Source of the DNA: Paraburkholderia youngii
GTDB taxonomy: Bacteria; Pseudomonadota; Gammaproteobacteria; Burkholderiales; Burkholderiaceae
Direction: 5' to 3'
NCBI RefSeq assembly: GCF_013366925.1
Contig: NZ_JAALDK010000001.1
Location: 558,001-622,000, forward strand
Length of the DNA stretch: 64,000 bases
Part shown: positions 34,694 through 45,585 of the stretch, piece by piece
Layout: each line of letters opens with the position of its first letter
Numbering within the stretch: position 1 is the stretch's first letter
The notes under the pieces: generated by a model
The model's input: only the letters and a program-made list of their open reading frames with translations
Told to the model about the DNA's origin: nothing
Database searches by the model: none
Position numbers and translations under genes: made by a program

Positions 34694-36130
34694 ATGAGTT
34701 CGCTGTCTGGTCGCGCGGGCCTGTGGCTCGCCGTTGCCTCCATGCTCGCGCTGTGTGCGCCGTCCGTGCAGGCTGCGACGCTCGACGGTGCGCGCTTGTC
34801 AGCGCTGTGGGGCTTGCCCTTCGCGGGTGTGCTGCTGTCGATCGCGATCTTTCCGCTGATCGCGCCAGCCTTCTGGCATCACCATTTTGGCAAGATCGCC
34901 GCGGCGTGGGCGCTCGCGTTCATCGTGCCGTTCGGCGTGAGCTTCGGCACGAGCGCCGCGCTAGGCGCGCTCGCGCATGCCATGCTCGACGAGTACATCC
35001 CGTTCATCATTCTGCTGACCGCGCTCTACACCGTCGCGGGCGGCATCTGCGTGCGCGGCAATCTGCACGGCACGCCGCGCCTGAACACCGCGATTCTCGC
35101 GCTCGGCACGTTGCTCGCGAGCGTGATGGGGACGACCGGCGCGGCAATGCTGCTGATCCGCCCGCTGCTGCGCGCCAACGACAATCGCCGCCATGTGACC
35201 CACGTGGTGGTGTTCTTTATCTTCCTCGTCGCGAACATTGGGGGCGCGCTGTCGCCGCTCGGCGATCCGCCGCTCTTCCTCGGCTTTCTCGAAGGCGTGA
35301 ATTTTTTCTGGACCACCACGCATCTCGCGGCTCCGATGCTGTTCGTGAGCGGCATGCTGCTCGCCGCTTTCTATGCACTCGACTCGTACTATTTTCACCA
35401 GCGCGAGGAGGCGCGTTCCGCCTTCCTCGATCCGACGCCCGACGGCGCGCCGCTCGGCATCGACGGCAAGATCAATTTCGTGCTGCTCGCCGCGGCGATC
35501 GCGCTCGTGCTGATGAGCGGACTGTGGCGCCCGCAAATCACATTCGACGTACTGGGTGCCCACGTCGCGTTGCAAAACATCGTGCGCGACGCCGCGCTGA
35601 TCGTCGTCACGCTGCTGTCGCTCGCGTGGACTCCGCGCGCCGCCCGTGCCGGCAATGACTTCAACTGGGCGCCGATCGAGGAAGTCGCCAAACTGTTCGC
35701 CGGCATCTTCGTGACGATCGTGCCGGTCATCATGATCCTGCGCGCGGGGGAAGCCGGCGCGTTCGCGGGCATCGTCCATCTGGTCAACGATCCGTCGGGC
35801 GAGCCGCGCGACATCATGTACTTCTGGGCGACCGGCCTGCTATCTTCGTTTCTCGACAACGCGCCGACCTATCTCGTGTTCTTCAATTTGGCCGGCGGCG
35901 ACGCGCAGACGTTGATGACCACCGGAGCAACCACGCTCGCGGCGATTTCGGCCGGTGCCGTGTTCATGGGTGCCAATACCTATATTGGCAACGCGCCGAA
36001 CTTCATGGTGAAGGCGATGGCGCAATCGCGCGGCGTGCGCATGCCGAGCTTTTTCGCATATATGGGCTGGTCCGGCGCGATGTTGCTGCCGTTGTTCGCG
36101 CTGACCGGCTGGCTCTTTTTTCGACGCTGA
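34694..36130 (+). CDS. Sodium:proton antiporter (NhaD/ion-transporter superfamily)
   Basis: The 478-residue membrane protein begins MSSLSGRAGLWLAVASMLAL with a cleavable signal-like first segment (SVQAA), followed by about ten hydrophobic segments. NIGGALSPLGDPPLFLGFLEG is the conserved substrate/ion pore hairpin of NhaD-like and ArsB/citrate superfamily antiporters, and FLDNAPTYLVFFNLAGG plus ANTYIGNAPNFMVKA repeat it in the second half. It exchanges Na+ for H+ at the inner membrane. An alternative ATG at 34595 overlaps the lutC stop and would add 33 residues; the later start gives the better signal sequence. Confidence 0.85.
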   Translation: MSSLSGRAGLWLAVASMLALCAPSVQAATLDGARLSALWGLPFAGVLLSIAIFPLIAPAFWHHHFGKIAAAWALAFIVPFGVSFGTSAALGALAHAMLDEYIPFIILLTALYTVAGGICVRGNLHGTPRLNTAILALGTLLASVMGTTGAAMLLIRPLLRANDNRRHVTHVVVFFIFLVANIGGALSPLGDPPLFLGFLEGVNFFWTTTHLAAPMLFVSGMLLAAFYALDSYYFHQREEARSAFLDPTPDGAPLGIDGKINFVLLAAAIALVLMSGLWRPQITFDVLGAHVALQNIVRDAALIVVTLLSLAWTPRAARAGNDFNWAPIEEVAKLFAGIFVTIVPVIMILRAGEAGAFAGIVHLVNDPSGEPRDIMYFWATGLLSSFLDNAPTYLVFFNLAGGDAQTLMTTGATTLAAISAGAVFMGANTYIGNAPNFMVKAMAQSRGVRMPSFFAYMGWSGAMLLPLFALTGWLFFRR

Positions 36131-36178
36131 CTCTGCAACGCCGAGGCACTCCCTCGACGTGCGATACGGAGACTTGCA

Positions 36179-37168
36179 ATGCAGAAAATCCTCGTTGCCC
36201 GTTCGATCTTTCCCGATGTGATCGACCGGCTCAAACAATACTTCGACGTCGACTGGAACGAGGGCGACGTGTTGCCCGCCGAGGAGCTGAAGCGCCGTCT
36301 CGCCGACAAGGACGGCGCGCTGACGGCCGGCGAGATGATCGATGCGGCCGTGCTCGCCGCGGCGCCGCGTTTGCGCGTCGTGTCGAACATGGCAGTCGGC
36401 TACAACAACTTCGACATGGCCGCGTTCAACGCGGCGAACGTGCTCGGCACCAACACGCCAGACGTGCTGAACGAATCGACCGCCGACTTCGGCTGGGCGC
36501 TGATGATGGCTGCCGCGCGCCGCATCGCCGAGTCGGAGCACTGGCTGCGCGCGGGGCTCTGGCAGAAGTGGAGCTACGACGGCTTTCTCGGCAGCGACCT
36601 GTACGGCTCGACGCTGGGCGTGATCGGCATGGGCCGCATCGGCCAGGCGCTCGCGCGGCGCGCGCAGGGCTTCAACATGCGAGTCATATATCACAACCGC
36701 TCGCGCGTCGCGCCGCAAATCGAGGCCGAGCTGAACGCGGAATACGTGTCGAAAGAGGATCTGCTGCGGCGCGCCGACCACGTCGTGCTGGTGCTGCCGT
36801 ACACCAAAAACAACCACCACACGATCGGCGCGGCCGAACTCGCGCTGATGAAGCCGAGCGCGACGCTGACGAACATCGCGCGCGGCGGCATCGTCGACGA
36901 TGCCGCATTGGCCGACGCGCTGCGTGACAGGCGCATCGCGGCGGCCGGTCTCGACGTGTTCGAGGGCGAACCGAATCTGAATCCGGCGCTGCTCAGCGTG
37001 CCGAACGTGGTGCTGACGCCGCACATCGCGAGCGCGACCGAAACCACGCGCCGTGCGATGGCGAACCTCGCCGCGGACAATCTGATCGCCGGGCTCGGCG
37101 TAGGACCGCGCGCCGGTCAGCCGCCGAATCCGATCAACCCCGACGTGATCGGCAAGGCGCGTTCATGA
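36179..37168 (+). CDS. D-2-hydroxyacid dehydrogenase (glyoxylate/hydroxypyruvate reductase type)
   Basis: The 329-residue protein has a GGAGA ribosome site. The NAD(P) fold motif GMGRIGQALARRAQGF (about 151-166), ARGGIVDDAALADAL with the active-site Arg nearby, and NVVLTPHIASATETTR with the catalytic His match GhrB/GyaR enzymes, which reduce glyoxylate or hydroxypyruvate. It overlaps the start of rmuC by ATGA, which indicates coupled translation although no functional link is known. Confidence 0.93.
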   Translation: MQKILVARSIFPDVIDRLKQYFDVDWNEGDVLPAEELKRRLADKDGALTAGEMIDAAVLAAAPRLRVVSNMAVGYNNFDMAAFNAANVLGTNTPDVLNESTADFGWALMMAAARRIAESEHWLRAGLWQKWSYDGFLGSDLYGSTLGVIGMGRIGQALARRAQGFNMRVIYHNRSRVAPQIEAELNAEYVSKEDLLRRADHVVLVLPYTKNNHHTIGAAELALMKPSATLTNIARGGIVDDAALADALRDRRIAAAGLDVFEGEPNLNPALLSVPNVVLTPHIASATETTRRAMANLAADNLIAGLGVGPRAGQPPNPINPDVIGKARS

Positions 37169-38613
37169 CGATGATTCTGGTGGCGGCCGTCGCGGTGCTG
37201 GCGGTCGCCCTCGTGATCGCATTGGCCTTACTGGTGCGCGGTCATGACCGCACGGAGCAGCACGAGCAGTTCGCGATGCTCAACGAACGCGTCGATGCCG
37301 TCGTCGATGCTCAGGTGCATACCGCCGAGCGGCTCGAGCGGCAACTGCGCAACGACATCGCCGAGACCGCCCGTGTATCGCGCACCGAGCAAAGCGGCGG
37401 CTTCGCGCAGTTTCAACAAACCCTCGCCGCGCAGTTCGGCAGCATGACGACGGTGCAGGGCGGCAAGATCGACGGCTTTGCGCAGCAGCTGGACGCCGTG
37501 CGTCACAGCCTGCAGGCGCAGGCGCAGCAGGCGCGCGACGAGCAGGGCCGCTCGCTCAAGCAGTTCGGCGACACGCTGAGCCTGCAGCTCGGGCAACTGA
37601 CCGAGGCGAACGACCGGCGCTTCGCCGAAGTGCGCGCGACGATCGAGCAACGTCTGAGGGACATCGAGGCGAACAACGCGACGCGGCTCGAGGAGATGCG
37701 CCGCACCGTCGACGAAAAACTGCACGCGACGCTCGAACAGCGGCTCGGCGAATCGTTCAAGCTCGTGTCCGACCGGCTCGAACAGGTGCATCGCGGGCTC
37801 GGCGAAATGCAGACGCTGGCGGCGGGCGTCGGCGATCTGAAGCGCGTGCTGACCAACGTGAAGACACGCGGCACGTGGGGCGAAGTGCAGCTCGAAGCCT
37901 TGCTCGAACAACTGCTGACCGCCGATCAATACGCGAAGAACGTCGCGACGGTGCCGAAGAGCGCCGATCGCGTGGAGTTCGCGATTCGGCTGCCGGGGCG
38001 CCCGGAACCGGGCGGCGCGAATACGCCGGTATGGCTGCCGATCGACGCCAAATTCCCGCGCGAGGACTACGAGCGGCTGATCGAGGCGCAGGAGCGCGCC
38101 GATCCGGTCGCGGTCGAGGAAGCATCGCGCGCGCTTGAAGTGCGGATTCGCGCGGAGGCGCGCACCATCGCGGAGAAGTACGTGGCGCCGCCGCATACGA
38201 CCGACTTCGCGCTGCTGTTTTTGCCGACCGAAGGCCTGTACGCGGAAGTGTTGCGCCGGCCGGGGCTCACGGATCTGCTGCAGCGCGACTATCGCGTGAC
38301 GATTGCGGGGCCCACCACGCTGACCGCGTTGCTCAATAGTCTGCAGATGGGTTTCCGCACGCTCGCGATCGAAAAACGTTCGAGCGAGGTGTGGCAGGTG
38401 CTCGGCGCGGTGAAAACGGAGTTCGGCAAATTCGGCGACGTGCTCGCGAGGACCAAGGCGCAGCTCGAAACCGTCACACGTTCGATCGAGGCCGCCGAAA
38501 CGCGCACGCGCATGATGAACCGCAAGCTGCGCGACGTCGAAGCGTTGCCGGGCGAGGAGGCGAGTGGGCTGCTCGGCGATGCGCTGTCGGGTGTGGAACC
38601 CGATGAGCAATGA
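37165..38613 (+). CDS. rmuC: RmuC-family DNA recombination protein
   Basis: The 482-residue protein has an N-terminal membrane anchor (MTMILVAAVAVLAVALVIAL), a long coiled coil (about 35-215) and the RmuC nuclease-like domain (TRGTWGEVQLEALLEQLL, FAIRLPG, LPIDAKFPREDYERL, GPTTLTALLNSLQMGFRTLAI). RmuC limits inversion at short inverted repeats. Its length is typical. Confidence 0.94.
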   Translation: MTMILVAAVAVLAVALVIALALLVRGHDRTEQHEQFAMLNERVDAVVDAQVHTAERLERQLRNDIAETARVSRTEQSGGFAQFQQTLAAQFGSMTTVQGGKIDGFAQQLDAVRHSLQAQAQQARDEQGRSLKQFGDTLSLQLGQLTEANDRRFAEVRATIEQRLRDIEANNATRLEEMRRTVDEKLHATLEQRLGESFKLVSDRLEQVHRGLGEMQTLAAGVGDLKRVLTNVKTRGTWGEVQLEALLEQLLTADQYAKNVATVPKSADRVEFAIRLPGRPEPGGANTPVWLPIDAKFPREDYERLIEAQERADPVAVEEASRALEVRIRAEARTIAEKYVAPPHTTDFALLFLPTEGLYAEVLRRPGLTDLLQRDYRVTIAGPTTLTALLNSLQMGFRTLAIEKRSSEVWQVLGAVKTEFGKFGDVLARTKAQLETVTRSIEAAETRTRMMNRKLRDVEALPGEEASGLLGDALSGVEPDEQ

Positions 38614-38669
38614 GGGGCGAGGCGCTGGAATTCAGGCTCTTTCAGCTAGCCGCTCCTGCGCATCGCCCG

Positions 38670-38945
38670 TCACGCTTCTTCCGGTGCGTCGGCCAGATGG
38701 ATTTCGATACCACCGAAGCGCGACGCGACCCAGTTGTACGCGTGGCACGCGATCCACAACAGGACGAAGCCGAGGATCGCGTTCAACAGCAGCGCGCTGA
38801 ACACGGTGCTCAGTTCCACCGAGCCATAGCGCACGAACGCGACCACCACGCCGAGCAGCACGATCGGCACCGAGAATGTCAGATACACGAGGATCAGCGC
38901 TTTGGCCGTCTGTCCTGGTGCGATGAACGAGATCTGTTTTTTCAT
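38670..38945 (-). CDS. Small inner-membrane protein, function unknown
   Basis: The 91-residue protein starts MKKQISFIAPGQTAKALILV and has two strong transmembrane segments (about 15-40 and 50-75), then a short acidic tail (IHLADAPEEA). A TTG nine bases upstream is a possible alternative start. The sequence resembles DUF3566-like or Kdp-accessory small membrane proteins only in layout; no family is recognised. It converges on rmuC. Confidence 0.75.
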   Translation of the reverse strand: MKKQISFIAPGQTAKALILVYLTFSVPIVLLGVVVAFVRYGSVELSTVFSALLLNAILGFVLLWIACHAYNWVASRFGGIEIHLADAPEEA

Positions 38946-39047
38946 GTAAGTCAAACCCCAGTGTGTCTTAGTAGTGGTAGTGGGTGGAGTGCGGATCAGG
39001 TACTGATGTAGTGCCGATGTCGTGCGATCGATGCGTCGCCTGGAACG

Positions 39048-40364
39048 TCAGATGAGACCGTCGAACAGCATGATCGACACGCGATCGCCGACGTCGATTT
39101 CGCCCTCGTCGTGGCCAAGCACGATGAAGCAGTTCGCTTCGCTCATCGAGCTCAGCACGCCGGAGCTTTGCGAACCGGTCGGGCTCACGTGCCAGTGTCC
39201 GTGCGCGTCCTGTTCGGCGATGCCGCGCTGGAATTCGGTGCGGCCCGCGCGCTTGTCCATCGCCACGCGGCTCGCCGCGTGAATCACCGGCAACGGCCGC
39301 GGCGTCGCGCCGGCCATCAGCAGCAGCGCTTCGCGCACGATCTGATAGAACGTCACCATCACGGCGACCGGATTGCCGGGCAGGCCGAAGAATAGCGCAG
39401 GTTTGCCGAGCCCCGGCTGTGCACCGGACCACAGGCGGCCGAACGCGAGCGGCCGGCCGGGGCGCATCGCGAGACTCCAGAAGGCGACGTCGCCGAAAGT
39501 CTGCAGCAGTTGCTTCGTGAAGTCCGCTTCGCCGACCGACACGCCGCCCGAAGTCAGCACCACGTCGGCATTGGCCGCGGCGCTGTGCAGCGCGGCTTCG
39601 AGCGCGGCCGGCTCGTCACGCACGACGCCGAGATCGAGGGCGTCGACGTTCAGACGCCGCAGCATCGCAAACAGCGTGTAGCGGTTGCTGTCGTAGACCG
39701 AGCCGGCGTCGAGCGGTTCGCCGAGCGAGCGCAGTTCGTCGCCGGTCGAAAAGAACGCAACCCGCAGACGCCGCCGCACGCTGACTTCGCCGATGCCAAG
39801 CGACGCGAGCAGACCGAGGTCCGACGCGCGCACGATGCGCCCGGCATGCAGCGCGACGTGGCCACGCGCGAGATCTTCGCCGGCGCGACGGCGGTTCGCG
39901 CCCGCCGAGAGCGCGCTGGCCGCGAAGCGGATCGAAGGGGAATCCGCGCTATCGCGCTCGACCCGCTCTTGCGGCACGACGGTGTCGCAGCCGGAGGGCA
40001 TGCAGGCGCCCGTCATCACGCGCACGCACTGGTTCGCCGCGACGCGGCCCGTGAACGGATGGCCCGCGAGCGCCTTGCCGGCGACCGTCAGCTCGACGCT
40101 GTCCGCGCCGCCTCGCGTACCGGCCGCGAGCGCCGCGTGATTGAACGCGTAGCCGTCCATCGCGGAGTTGTCGTGCGCGGGCACGTCGATCGGCGACACG
40201 ATGTCGGCGGCGAGCACGCGCTCGAGCGCGTCGCGCAATGCCACGCGCTCGACGGCCGCCACGGGCGTCGCCCACTGCCGGACGATCGCCTGAGCGGCCG
40301 GGACGGGTAGCGCATGAGGATCGTACTGCGCGACGCAGCGTGAAAAGTCGTTGAGCGTGGTCAT
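39048..40364 (-). CDS. moeA: Molybdopterin molybdenumtransferase MoeA
   Basis: The 438-residue enzyme inserts molybdate into adenylylated molybdopterin. Motifs include VPAHDNSAMDGYAF, HPFTGRVAANQCVRVMTGACMP (in part), GASS-like TSGGVSVGEADF and the FGLPGNPVAVMVTF segment. I selected ATG at 40364 (MTTLNDFSRC); the upstream reading overlaps the end region of mobA without similarity. It is the last of the moaA-mobA-moeA genes on the minus strand. Confidence 0.95.
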   Translation of the reverse strand: MTTLNDFSRCVAQYDPHALPVPAAQAIVRQWATPVAAVERVALRDALERVLAADIVSPIDVPAHDNSAMDGYAFNHAALAAGTRGGADSVELTVAGKALAGHPFTGRVAANQCVRVMTGACMPSGCDTVVPQERVERDSADSPSIRFAASALSAGANRRRAGEDLARGHVALHAGRIVRASDLGLLASLGIGEVSVRRRLRVAFFSTGDELRSLGEPLDAGSVYDSNRYTLFAMLRRLNVDALDLGVVRDEPAALEAALHSAAANADVVLTSGGVSVGEADFTKQLLQTFGDVAFWSLAMRPGRPLAFGRLWSGAQPGLGKPALFFGLPGNPVAVMVTFYQIVREALLLMAGATPRPLPVIHAASRVAMDKRAGRTEFQRGIAEQDAHGHWHVSPTGSQSSGVLSSMSEANCFIVLGHDEGEIDVGDRVSIMLFDGLI

Positions 40365-40425
40365 GAATGGCTGGGCGTCGCGACCGGAGACGGGCGCGGC
40401 TATTGCCGTGCGGCCGGAGCGGATG

Positions 40426-41052
40426 TCAGCCGGGGCCTCGATTCCGTTCGAGGTCGGCGAGTTCTTGTAACGAGTTGGCATTGTAGAACGCGCGCTCGTC
40501 GGCAAAGACGACTTCGACCGTCTTGTGGCGCGCGTACCACGCGCGGACCTTGCGTTCCCCGGCGGCCAGAAACGCGGCCAGGTCGTCCGCGACGGCGGTG
40601 CGCATCAGCGCGAACACCGGGTGCAGCATCGTCTCGCCACGGATGTCGATGGTGGTGACGGTCACGATATCGGCGTGGTTTGCGTCGAGCGCATCAGCGA
40701 GGCGCGCGGCGAGGTCGGCCGGCAGCCATGGCGAATCGCAGGGCACGCTCAGCAGGTAGGCCGTGCCGGCGGCACGCAGTCCGGCGAGCATGCCGGCGAG
40801 CGGGCCGGGAAAGTCGGAGAGCGTATCAGCGACGACCGTCGCGCGATACGGCGCGCCGAGCGCGGCATAGATGTCGGGATGGCGGTTCGCGCTGATCATC
40901 AGCGGGCCGGTCTGCGGCACGAGACGTCGGAGCACGTGAGCGGCGAGCGCTTCGCCGTGCAGCGGTTGCAGCCCCTTGTCGACGCCGCCCATGCGCGTGC
41001 CGCGGCCGCCCGCAAGCACGAGGCCGGTGATCTGTTCGCGGGGGATGGACAT
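40426..41052 (-). CDS. mobA: Molybdenum cofactor guanylyltransferase MobA
   Basis: The 208-residue protein carries the nucleotidyltransferase signature LVLAGGRGTRMGGVDKGLQPL, then SVPCDSPWLPADLAARLADA. MobA attaches GMP to the molybdenum cofactor to form the bis-MGD used by DMSO-reductase-family enzymes. It lies 11 bp after moaA and 61 bp before moeA, a clear operon. Confidence 0.95.
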   Translation of the reverse strand: MSIPREQITGLVLAGGRGTRMGGVDKGLQPLHGEALAAHVLRRLVPQTGPLMISANRHPDIYAALGAPYRATVVADTLSDFPGPLAGMLAGLRAAGTAYLLSVPCDSPWLPADLAARLADALDANHADIVTVTTIDIRGETMLHPVFALMRTAVADDLAAFLAAGERKVRAWYARHKTVEVVFADERAFYNANSLQELADLERNRGPG

Positions 41053-41063
41053 GCGCCGGCCGC

Positions 41064-42173
41064 TCAGCCGCCGATGTAGGACATTTCGACGCGATGCCCG
41101 GCCGCCTCGCTCGAATCGGCCGGCTGACTGCCGCGCAGCAGCGAGTAGCGGTCACTGCGGCCCTGCCAGATTTCGGCGATGGCGGTGGCGATCTCGGCAT
41201 CGCTCGCGCCGCCGCGCAACAGCGCGCGCAGGTCATGCCCGCTCGATGCGAACAGGCACAGGTACAGCTTGCCCTCGGTCGACAAACGCGCGCGCGTGCA
41301 ATTGCCGCAGAACGCGCGGGTCACGCTCGAAATGACGCCGATCTCGCCGCCGCCGTCGACATAGCCCCAGCGTTGCGCGGTTTCGGCGGCGCTGTGCGCT
41401 TCGAGCGGAAGGAGCGGGAAATGCTCGGCGATGCGCGTGACGACGTCGGCGGAAGGCAGCACTTCGGTCATGTTCCAGCCGTTCGAGGTGCCGACGTCCA
41501 TGTACTCGATGAAGCGCAGCACCGTGCCCGTGCCTCTGAAATGACGCGCCATCGGGACGATTTCGCCGTCGTTGGTACCGCGTTTGACGACCATGTTCAC
41601 TTTGATCGGCGCGAGCCCGACCGCCTGAGCGGCGGCGATGCCGTCGAGCACGTCGGCGACCGCGAAGTCGGCGTCGTTCATGCGGCGAAACAGTGCGTCG
41701 TCGAGCGCGTCGAGGCTGACGGTGACGCGCGAGAGGCCGGCGTCCTTCAGGCTGCGCGCCTTGCGCGCCAGCAGCGAGCCGTTGGTGGTCAGCGTGAGAT
41801 CGAGCGGACGGCCGGCGGGGGTGGTCAAGCGGGCGAGCCGGTCGATCAGGAATTCGAGGTTCTTGCGCAGCAGCGGCTCGCCGCCCGTCAGGCGAATCTT
41901 CTCGACGCCATGCGCGACGAACAGCTGCGCGAGCCGCTCGATCTCCTCGAAGCTCAACAGCGCGCTGTGCGGCAGGAACGCATAGTCCTTGTCGAACACC
42001 GCGCGCGGCATGCAGTAGACGCAACGGAAGTTGCAGCGGTCCGTCACCGAGATGCGCAGATCGTGCAGCGGACGCGCGAGCGCATCGTGCAGCGCGCCGC
42101 TAGGCGTCTGCTCTGGGCCGGTGATGACCGGCGCCGCGCTGAAATCGGCAACAGGGATGATGCGTCGTGACAT
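41064..42173 (-). CDS. moaA: GTP 3',8-cyclase MoaA
   Basis: The 369-residue radical SAM enzyme catalyses the first step of molybdopterin synthesis from GTP. The SAM cluster [10 protein letters not shown] is near 48-57, and the second cluster is [20 protein letters not shown] at about 294-313. [15 protein letters not shown] and the C-terminal GG are present; the latter (SYIGG) is required for activity in the family. There is a short N-terminal extension before [12 protein letters not shown]. Confidence 0.96.
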   Translation of the reverse strand: MSRRIIPVADFSAAPVITGPEQTPSGALHDALARPLHDLRISVTDRCNFRCVYCMPRAVFDKDYAFLPHSALLSFEEIERLAQLFVAHGVEKIRLTGGEPLLRKNLEFLIDRLARLTTPAGRPLDLTLTTNGSLLARKARSLKDAGLSRVTVSLDALDDALFRRMNDADFAVADVLDGIAAAQAVGLAPIKVNMVVKRGTNDGEIVPMARHFRGTGTVLRFIEYMDVGTSNGWNMTEVLPSADVVTRIAEHFPLLPLEAHSAAETAQRWGYVDGGGEIGVISSVTRAFCGNCTRARLSTEGKLYLCLFASSGHDLRALLRGGASDAEIATAIAEIWQGRSDRYSLLRGSQPADSSEAAGHRVEMSYIGG

Positions 42174-42315
42174 GAAGTGCTTCGTCAGAGGCTTTATCGG
42201 ACGGCGGATGATTAATTCTATCGGAAATGCCCGTGGTGGCAGGCGGCCGGCGCACGTGGTGGGGGTTTACGGGGAGCGACGTGACGCGGCTCGCGGCCAG
42301 GATGGGTCACCCCCC

Positions 42316-42349
42316 AAAAAAAAGCCCGCCGGGAAGGGCGGGCTTTTTC
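42316..42349 (-). terminator. Rho-independent terminator of rne
   Basis: On the minus strand AGCCCGCC and GGCGGGCT pair around a 6-base loop, followed by eight T. It lies 20-50 bp after the rne stop. Confidence 0.88.
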
Positions 42350-42366
42350 TAGTACAACGACGCGGC

Positions 42367-45300
42367 TTACTGCGGATGCTTGATCGTTTCGACCTGTTGC
42401 ATCGGCGTGTTGTCGACCGGCGGCAGCGCCTTGCGCTCACGGACCACACGCGGCGGCTTGACCGTCTGCGCCGCCGCTTCCTGCGCGGCACGCAGTTTGT
42501 CGGCGTCGGTGTTCACCCAGATCAGGCCAGCTTGCTCGAGGATCGGCTGCAATGCATCGGCCGATGCGGCGGCGGGCGCTGCGCTGCGCACGGGAGCCGG
42601 CTGCGCGGCCGCGGCGACAGGCGCCGGTTCGGACACGGCCGGTTCCGGCGCGACGACCGGTTGCGGCTCGACGATCTCGGCCTGCGGTGCCGGCACGGCT
42701 GCCGGTGCCTCGACGATCGTGGCCGGAGCCGCGGTGTCGAGCGCAGCCTGGGCGGCTTGCGGTTCGGTCGGGACGGTCGGCTGCACTTCCAGCGCCGGCT
42801 CGACTGCCGGCGATTCGGCATGCGCGGCAGGTTCGACCGGAGCAACCGGCGCGACCGGTTCGCTCGCGGCCGGCGCGGCTTGCTCTGCTTGCACCGGCGT
42901 TTCGATAGCCGGTTGCGCCGCCACCGGAGCTTGCTCGACTGGCACGACCTTTTCGGTCTTCGCGGCATTTTCCGCGGCGAGAGCCGGCGTTTCGGCTGCC
43001 GCATGCAGTTCGGTCACGACGGCGCTTTGCGTTGCGACAGCGGCGACCACCACTTCGACCGGGGTCACGTCCTTCGCTTCGCTGACCGTACGCGTGTGCT
43101 CGACAGGCTGCTCGATACGCACCGGCGCTTCGTCGCTGGCGGCAACGTTGTCACCTTCCGCTTCCGCGACGTCCGCCGCGAGGTTGCCATTCACGTCCTC
43201 TTCACGCTCGCGACGACCACCACGACGGCCGCGACGGCGACGACGACGCTCTTCACCGTCCCGTGCGACCGCTTCCTGATCGACCGGCACGCCGTTTTCA
43301 CCGGCTGCGGCGCGGTTGCGGGCGAGTTCGTCGGCGGCTTGCGTGTCGGTTTGCGTGAGTGCCGCGGCGGCTTCCGCCTGCGGCTTGCGACGCTCGCCAC
43401 GCTCGACGCGTTCAGCGCGTTCGCCACGCTCGCGGCGCTCACCGCGTTCCTGACGTTCGGCGCGTGCCGTGCCTTCGACTGCTTCCGCGCGCTCGGCGCC
43501 GCGGGTGTCGCGTTCGCGTGCTTCACGCGGCTCGCGAGCCTCGCGCGGTTCGCGGCCTTCACGAGCCTCACGCGGTTCGCGTTGCTCACGCGGCGCGCGC
43601 GGCTCACGGCCCTCGCGTGCCTCGCGGCCTTCGCGTTCCTCGCGACGCTGCGACGGCTGCTGAGCTTGCGGCTGACGGCCGCCGGTGACGCCTTCGCCAC
43701 GCGCTGCCGCGTCGCGGCCGCCTGCGCCGCCACGGCGATTGCGGTTGCGATCGCCGCCGCGCTCGCCGGTGCGCTCACCGCGCTCGGCGCGTTCGCCGCG
43801 TTGCGGACGGGCCTGCTTGTCGGTCGTGGCCGGTGCGGCAGGTGCCGGAGCGGCCGGCTGCATGCCGAACAGATTCTTCAGCCAGCCGATGAAGCCGCCG
43901 CTGGCCGGCGTCACCGCGACCGGAGCGGGGGTAGCCGCCGGGCGGACCGGCGCGCTCGGAGCCGGCTTCTCGGGCGTGATGCCCTTGACCGCCGCTTCCT
44001 GCTTCGGCTTCACTTCCTCGGTGCGCTTGCTGTAGCCGGTTTCCGATTCGAGCTCGCGGGCTGCTTCTTCGGCCATCTTCCACGATGCGCGCGGATCGTC
44101 GAGGCGCGCGTCGTCGTGACGCAGACGCTCGAGCTTGTAGTGCGGCGTATCGAGGTGCTTGTTGGGGATCAGCACGACGTTGACCTTGAAACGCGACTCG
44201 ATCTTGTTGATTTCGGCGCGCTTCTCGTTCAACAGGAAGGCGGTCACTTCGACCGGCACCTGGCAGTGGATCGCCGCGGTGTTTTCCTTCATCGCTTCTT
44301 CCTGAATGATCCGCAGCACCTGCAGCGCGGACGATTCGGTATCGCGGATGTGACCCGTGCCGTTACAACGCGGACACGTGACGTGACTGCCTTCCGACAG
44401 CGCCGGACGCAGACGCTGGCGCGACAGCTCCATCAGGCCGAAGCGCGAAATCTTGCCCATCTGGACGCGGGCGCGGTCGTGCTTCAGCGCGTCTTTAAGA
44501 CGCTGCTCGACTTCGCGCTGGCTCTTGGCCGATTCCATGTCGATGAAGTCGATCACGATCAGCCCGCCCAGGTCGCGCAGACGCAGCTGGCGGGCGACTT
44601 CGTCGGCGGCTTCGAGGTTCGTGCGCGCGGCGGTTTCCTCGATGTCGGCGCCCTTGGTGGCGCGCGCCGAGTTCACGTCGATCGCGACGAGCGCTTCGGT
44701 GTGGTCGATCACGATCGCGCCGCCCGACGGCAGCGGCACGGTGCGCGAGTACGCGGTTTCGATCTGGTGCTCGATCTGGAAACGCGAGAACAGCGGCACG
44801 TCGTCGTGATACCGCTTCACCTTGCTGACATTATCCGGCATCACGATGTCCATGAAGGCGCGTGCCTGGTCATGGATTTCGGTCGTGTCGATCAGGATTT
44901 CGCCGATATCGGGCTGGAAGTAGTCGCGAATCGCGCGGATCACGAGGCTCGATTCGAGATAGATCAGCATCGGCTGGCCGGCCGTGCCGCTTTGCGACGC
45001 GGCTTCGATCGCGCGCCATAGCTGCATCAGGTAGTTCAGGTCCCATTGCAGCTCTTCGGCGCTGCGGCCGATGCCCGCCGTGCGCGCGATGATGCTCATG
45101 CCTTCCGGCAGTTGCAGCTGCGCCATGGTTTCGCGCAGTTCCTGACGGTCGTCGCCTTCGATCCGGCGCGACACGCCGCCGCCACGCGGGTTATTCGGCA
45201 TCAGGACCAGATAGCGGCCGGCGAGCGAGATGAACGTGGTCAGGGCCGCGCCCTTGTTGCCGCGTTCTTCTTTTTCGACCTGGACGATCAGTTCCTGACC

Positions 45301-45585
45301 TTCCTTCAGCGCGTCCTGGATGCGTGCAGAACGCATGTCGACGCCATCGCGGAAGTACTGCCGGGCGACTTCCTTGAACGGCAGGAAGCCGTGGCGGTCT
45401 TCGCCGTAGTTGACGAAGCAGGCCTCGAGCGACGGCTCGATGCGCGTGATGATGCCCTTGTAAATATTGCCTTTGCGCTGTTCGCGCCCGGCGGTTTCGA
45501 TGTCAATGTCGATGAGTTTTTGCCCATCGACGATGGCGACGCGCAGTTCTTCCTGCTGCGTCGCATTGAACAACATTCGTTTCAT
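42367..45585 (-). CDS. rne: Ribonuclease E
   Basis: The 1072-residue protein starts at [14 protein letters not shown] (TGGAG site). The N-terminal catalytic half aligns register-for-register with the E. coli enzyme: S1 domain about 35-120, catalytic Asp303 ([10 protein letters not shown]) and Asp346 ([10 protein letters not shown]), and Zn-link CPRC (404-407). The rest is disordered: an Arg/Glu-rich tract (about 600-800; [18 protein letters not shown] type) and an Ala/Pro/Val/Glu-rich tail. It initiates mRNA decay and rRNA/tRNA processing on the inner membrane and scaffolds the degradosome. The Arg-rich part probably binds RNA. It is divergent from rluC. Confidence 0.97.
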   Translation of the reverse strand: MKRMLFNATQQEELRVAIVDGQKLIDIDIETAGREQRKGNIYKGIITRIEPSLEACFVNYGEDRHGFLPFKEVARQYFRDGVDMRSARIQDALKEGQELIVQVEKEERGNKGAALTTFISLAGRYLVLMPNNPRGGGVSRRIEGDDRQELRETMAQLQLPEGMSIIARTAGIGRSAEELQWDLNYLMQLWRAIEAASQSGTAGQPMLIYLESSLVIRAIRDYFQPDIGEILIDTTEIHDQARAFMDIVMPDNVSKVKRYHDDVPLFSRFQIEHQIETAYSRTVPLPSGGAIVIDHTEALVAIDVNSARATKGADIEETAARTNLEAADEVARQLRLRDLGGLIVIDFIDMESAKSQREVEQRLKDALKHDRARVQMGKISRFGLMELSRQRLRPALSEGSHVTCPRCNGTGHIRDTESSALQVLRIIQEEAMKENTAAIHCQVPVEVTAFLLNEKRAEINKIESRFKVNVVLIPNKHLDTPHYKLERLRHDDARLDDPRASWKMAEEAARELESETGYSKRTEEVKPKQEAAVKGITPEKPAPSAPVRPAATPAPVAVTPASGGFIGWLKNLFGMQPAAPAPAAPATTDKQARPQRGERAERGERTGERGGDRNRNRRGGAGGRDAAARGEGVTGGRQPQAQQPSQRREEREGREAREGREPRAPREQREPREAREGREPREAREPREARERDTRGAERAEAVEGTARAERQERGERRERGERAERVERGERRKPQAEAAAALTQTDTQAADELARNRAAAGENGVPVDQEAVARDGEERRRRRRGRRGGRREREEDVNGNLAADVAEAEGDNVAASDEAPVRIEQPVEHTRTVSEAKDVTPVEVVVAAVATQSAVVTELHAAAETPALAAENAAKTEKVVPVEQAPVAAQPAIETPVQAEQAAPAASEPVAPVAPVEPAAHAESPAVEPALEVQPTVPTEPQAAQAALDTAAPATIVEAPAAVPAPQAEIVEPQPVVAPEPAVSEPAPVAAAAQPAPVRSAAPAAASADALQPILEQAGLIWVNTDADKLRAAQEAAAQTVKPPRVVRERKALPPVDNTPMQQVETIKHPQ

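Noticed and set aside
42031..45021. 996-residue open frame on the plus strand, antisense to rne
   Set aside because: It has Arg/Gly-rich composition, no domains and no ribosome site. Opposite-strand frames stay open in high-GC genes, and rne is unmistakable.
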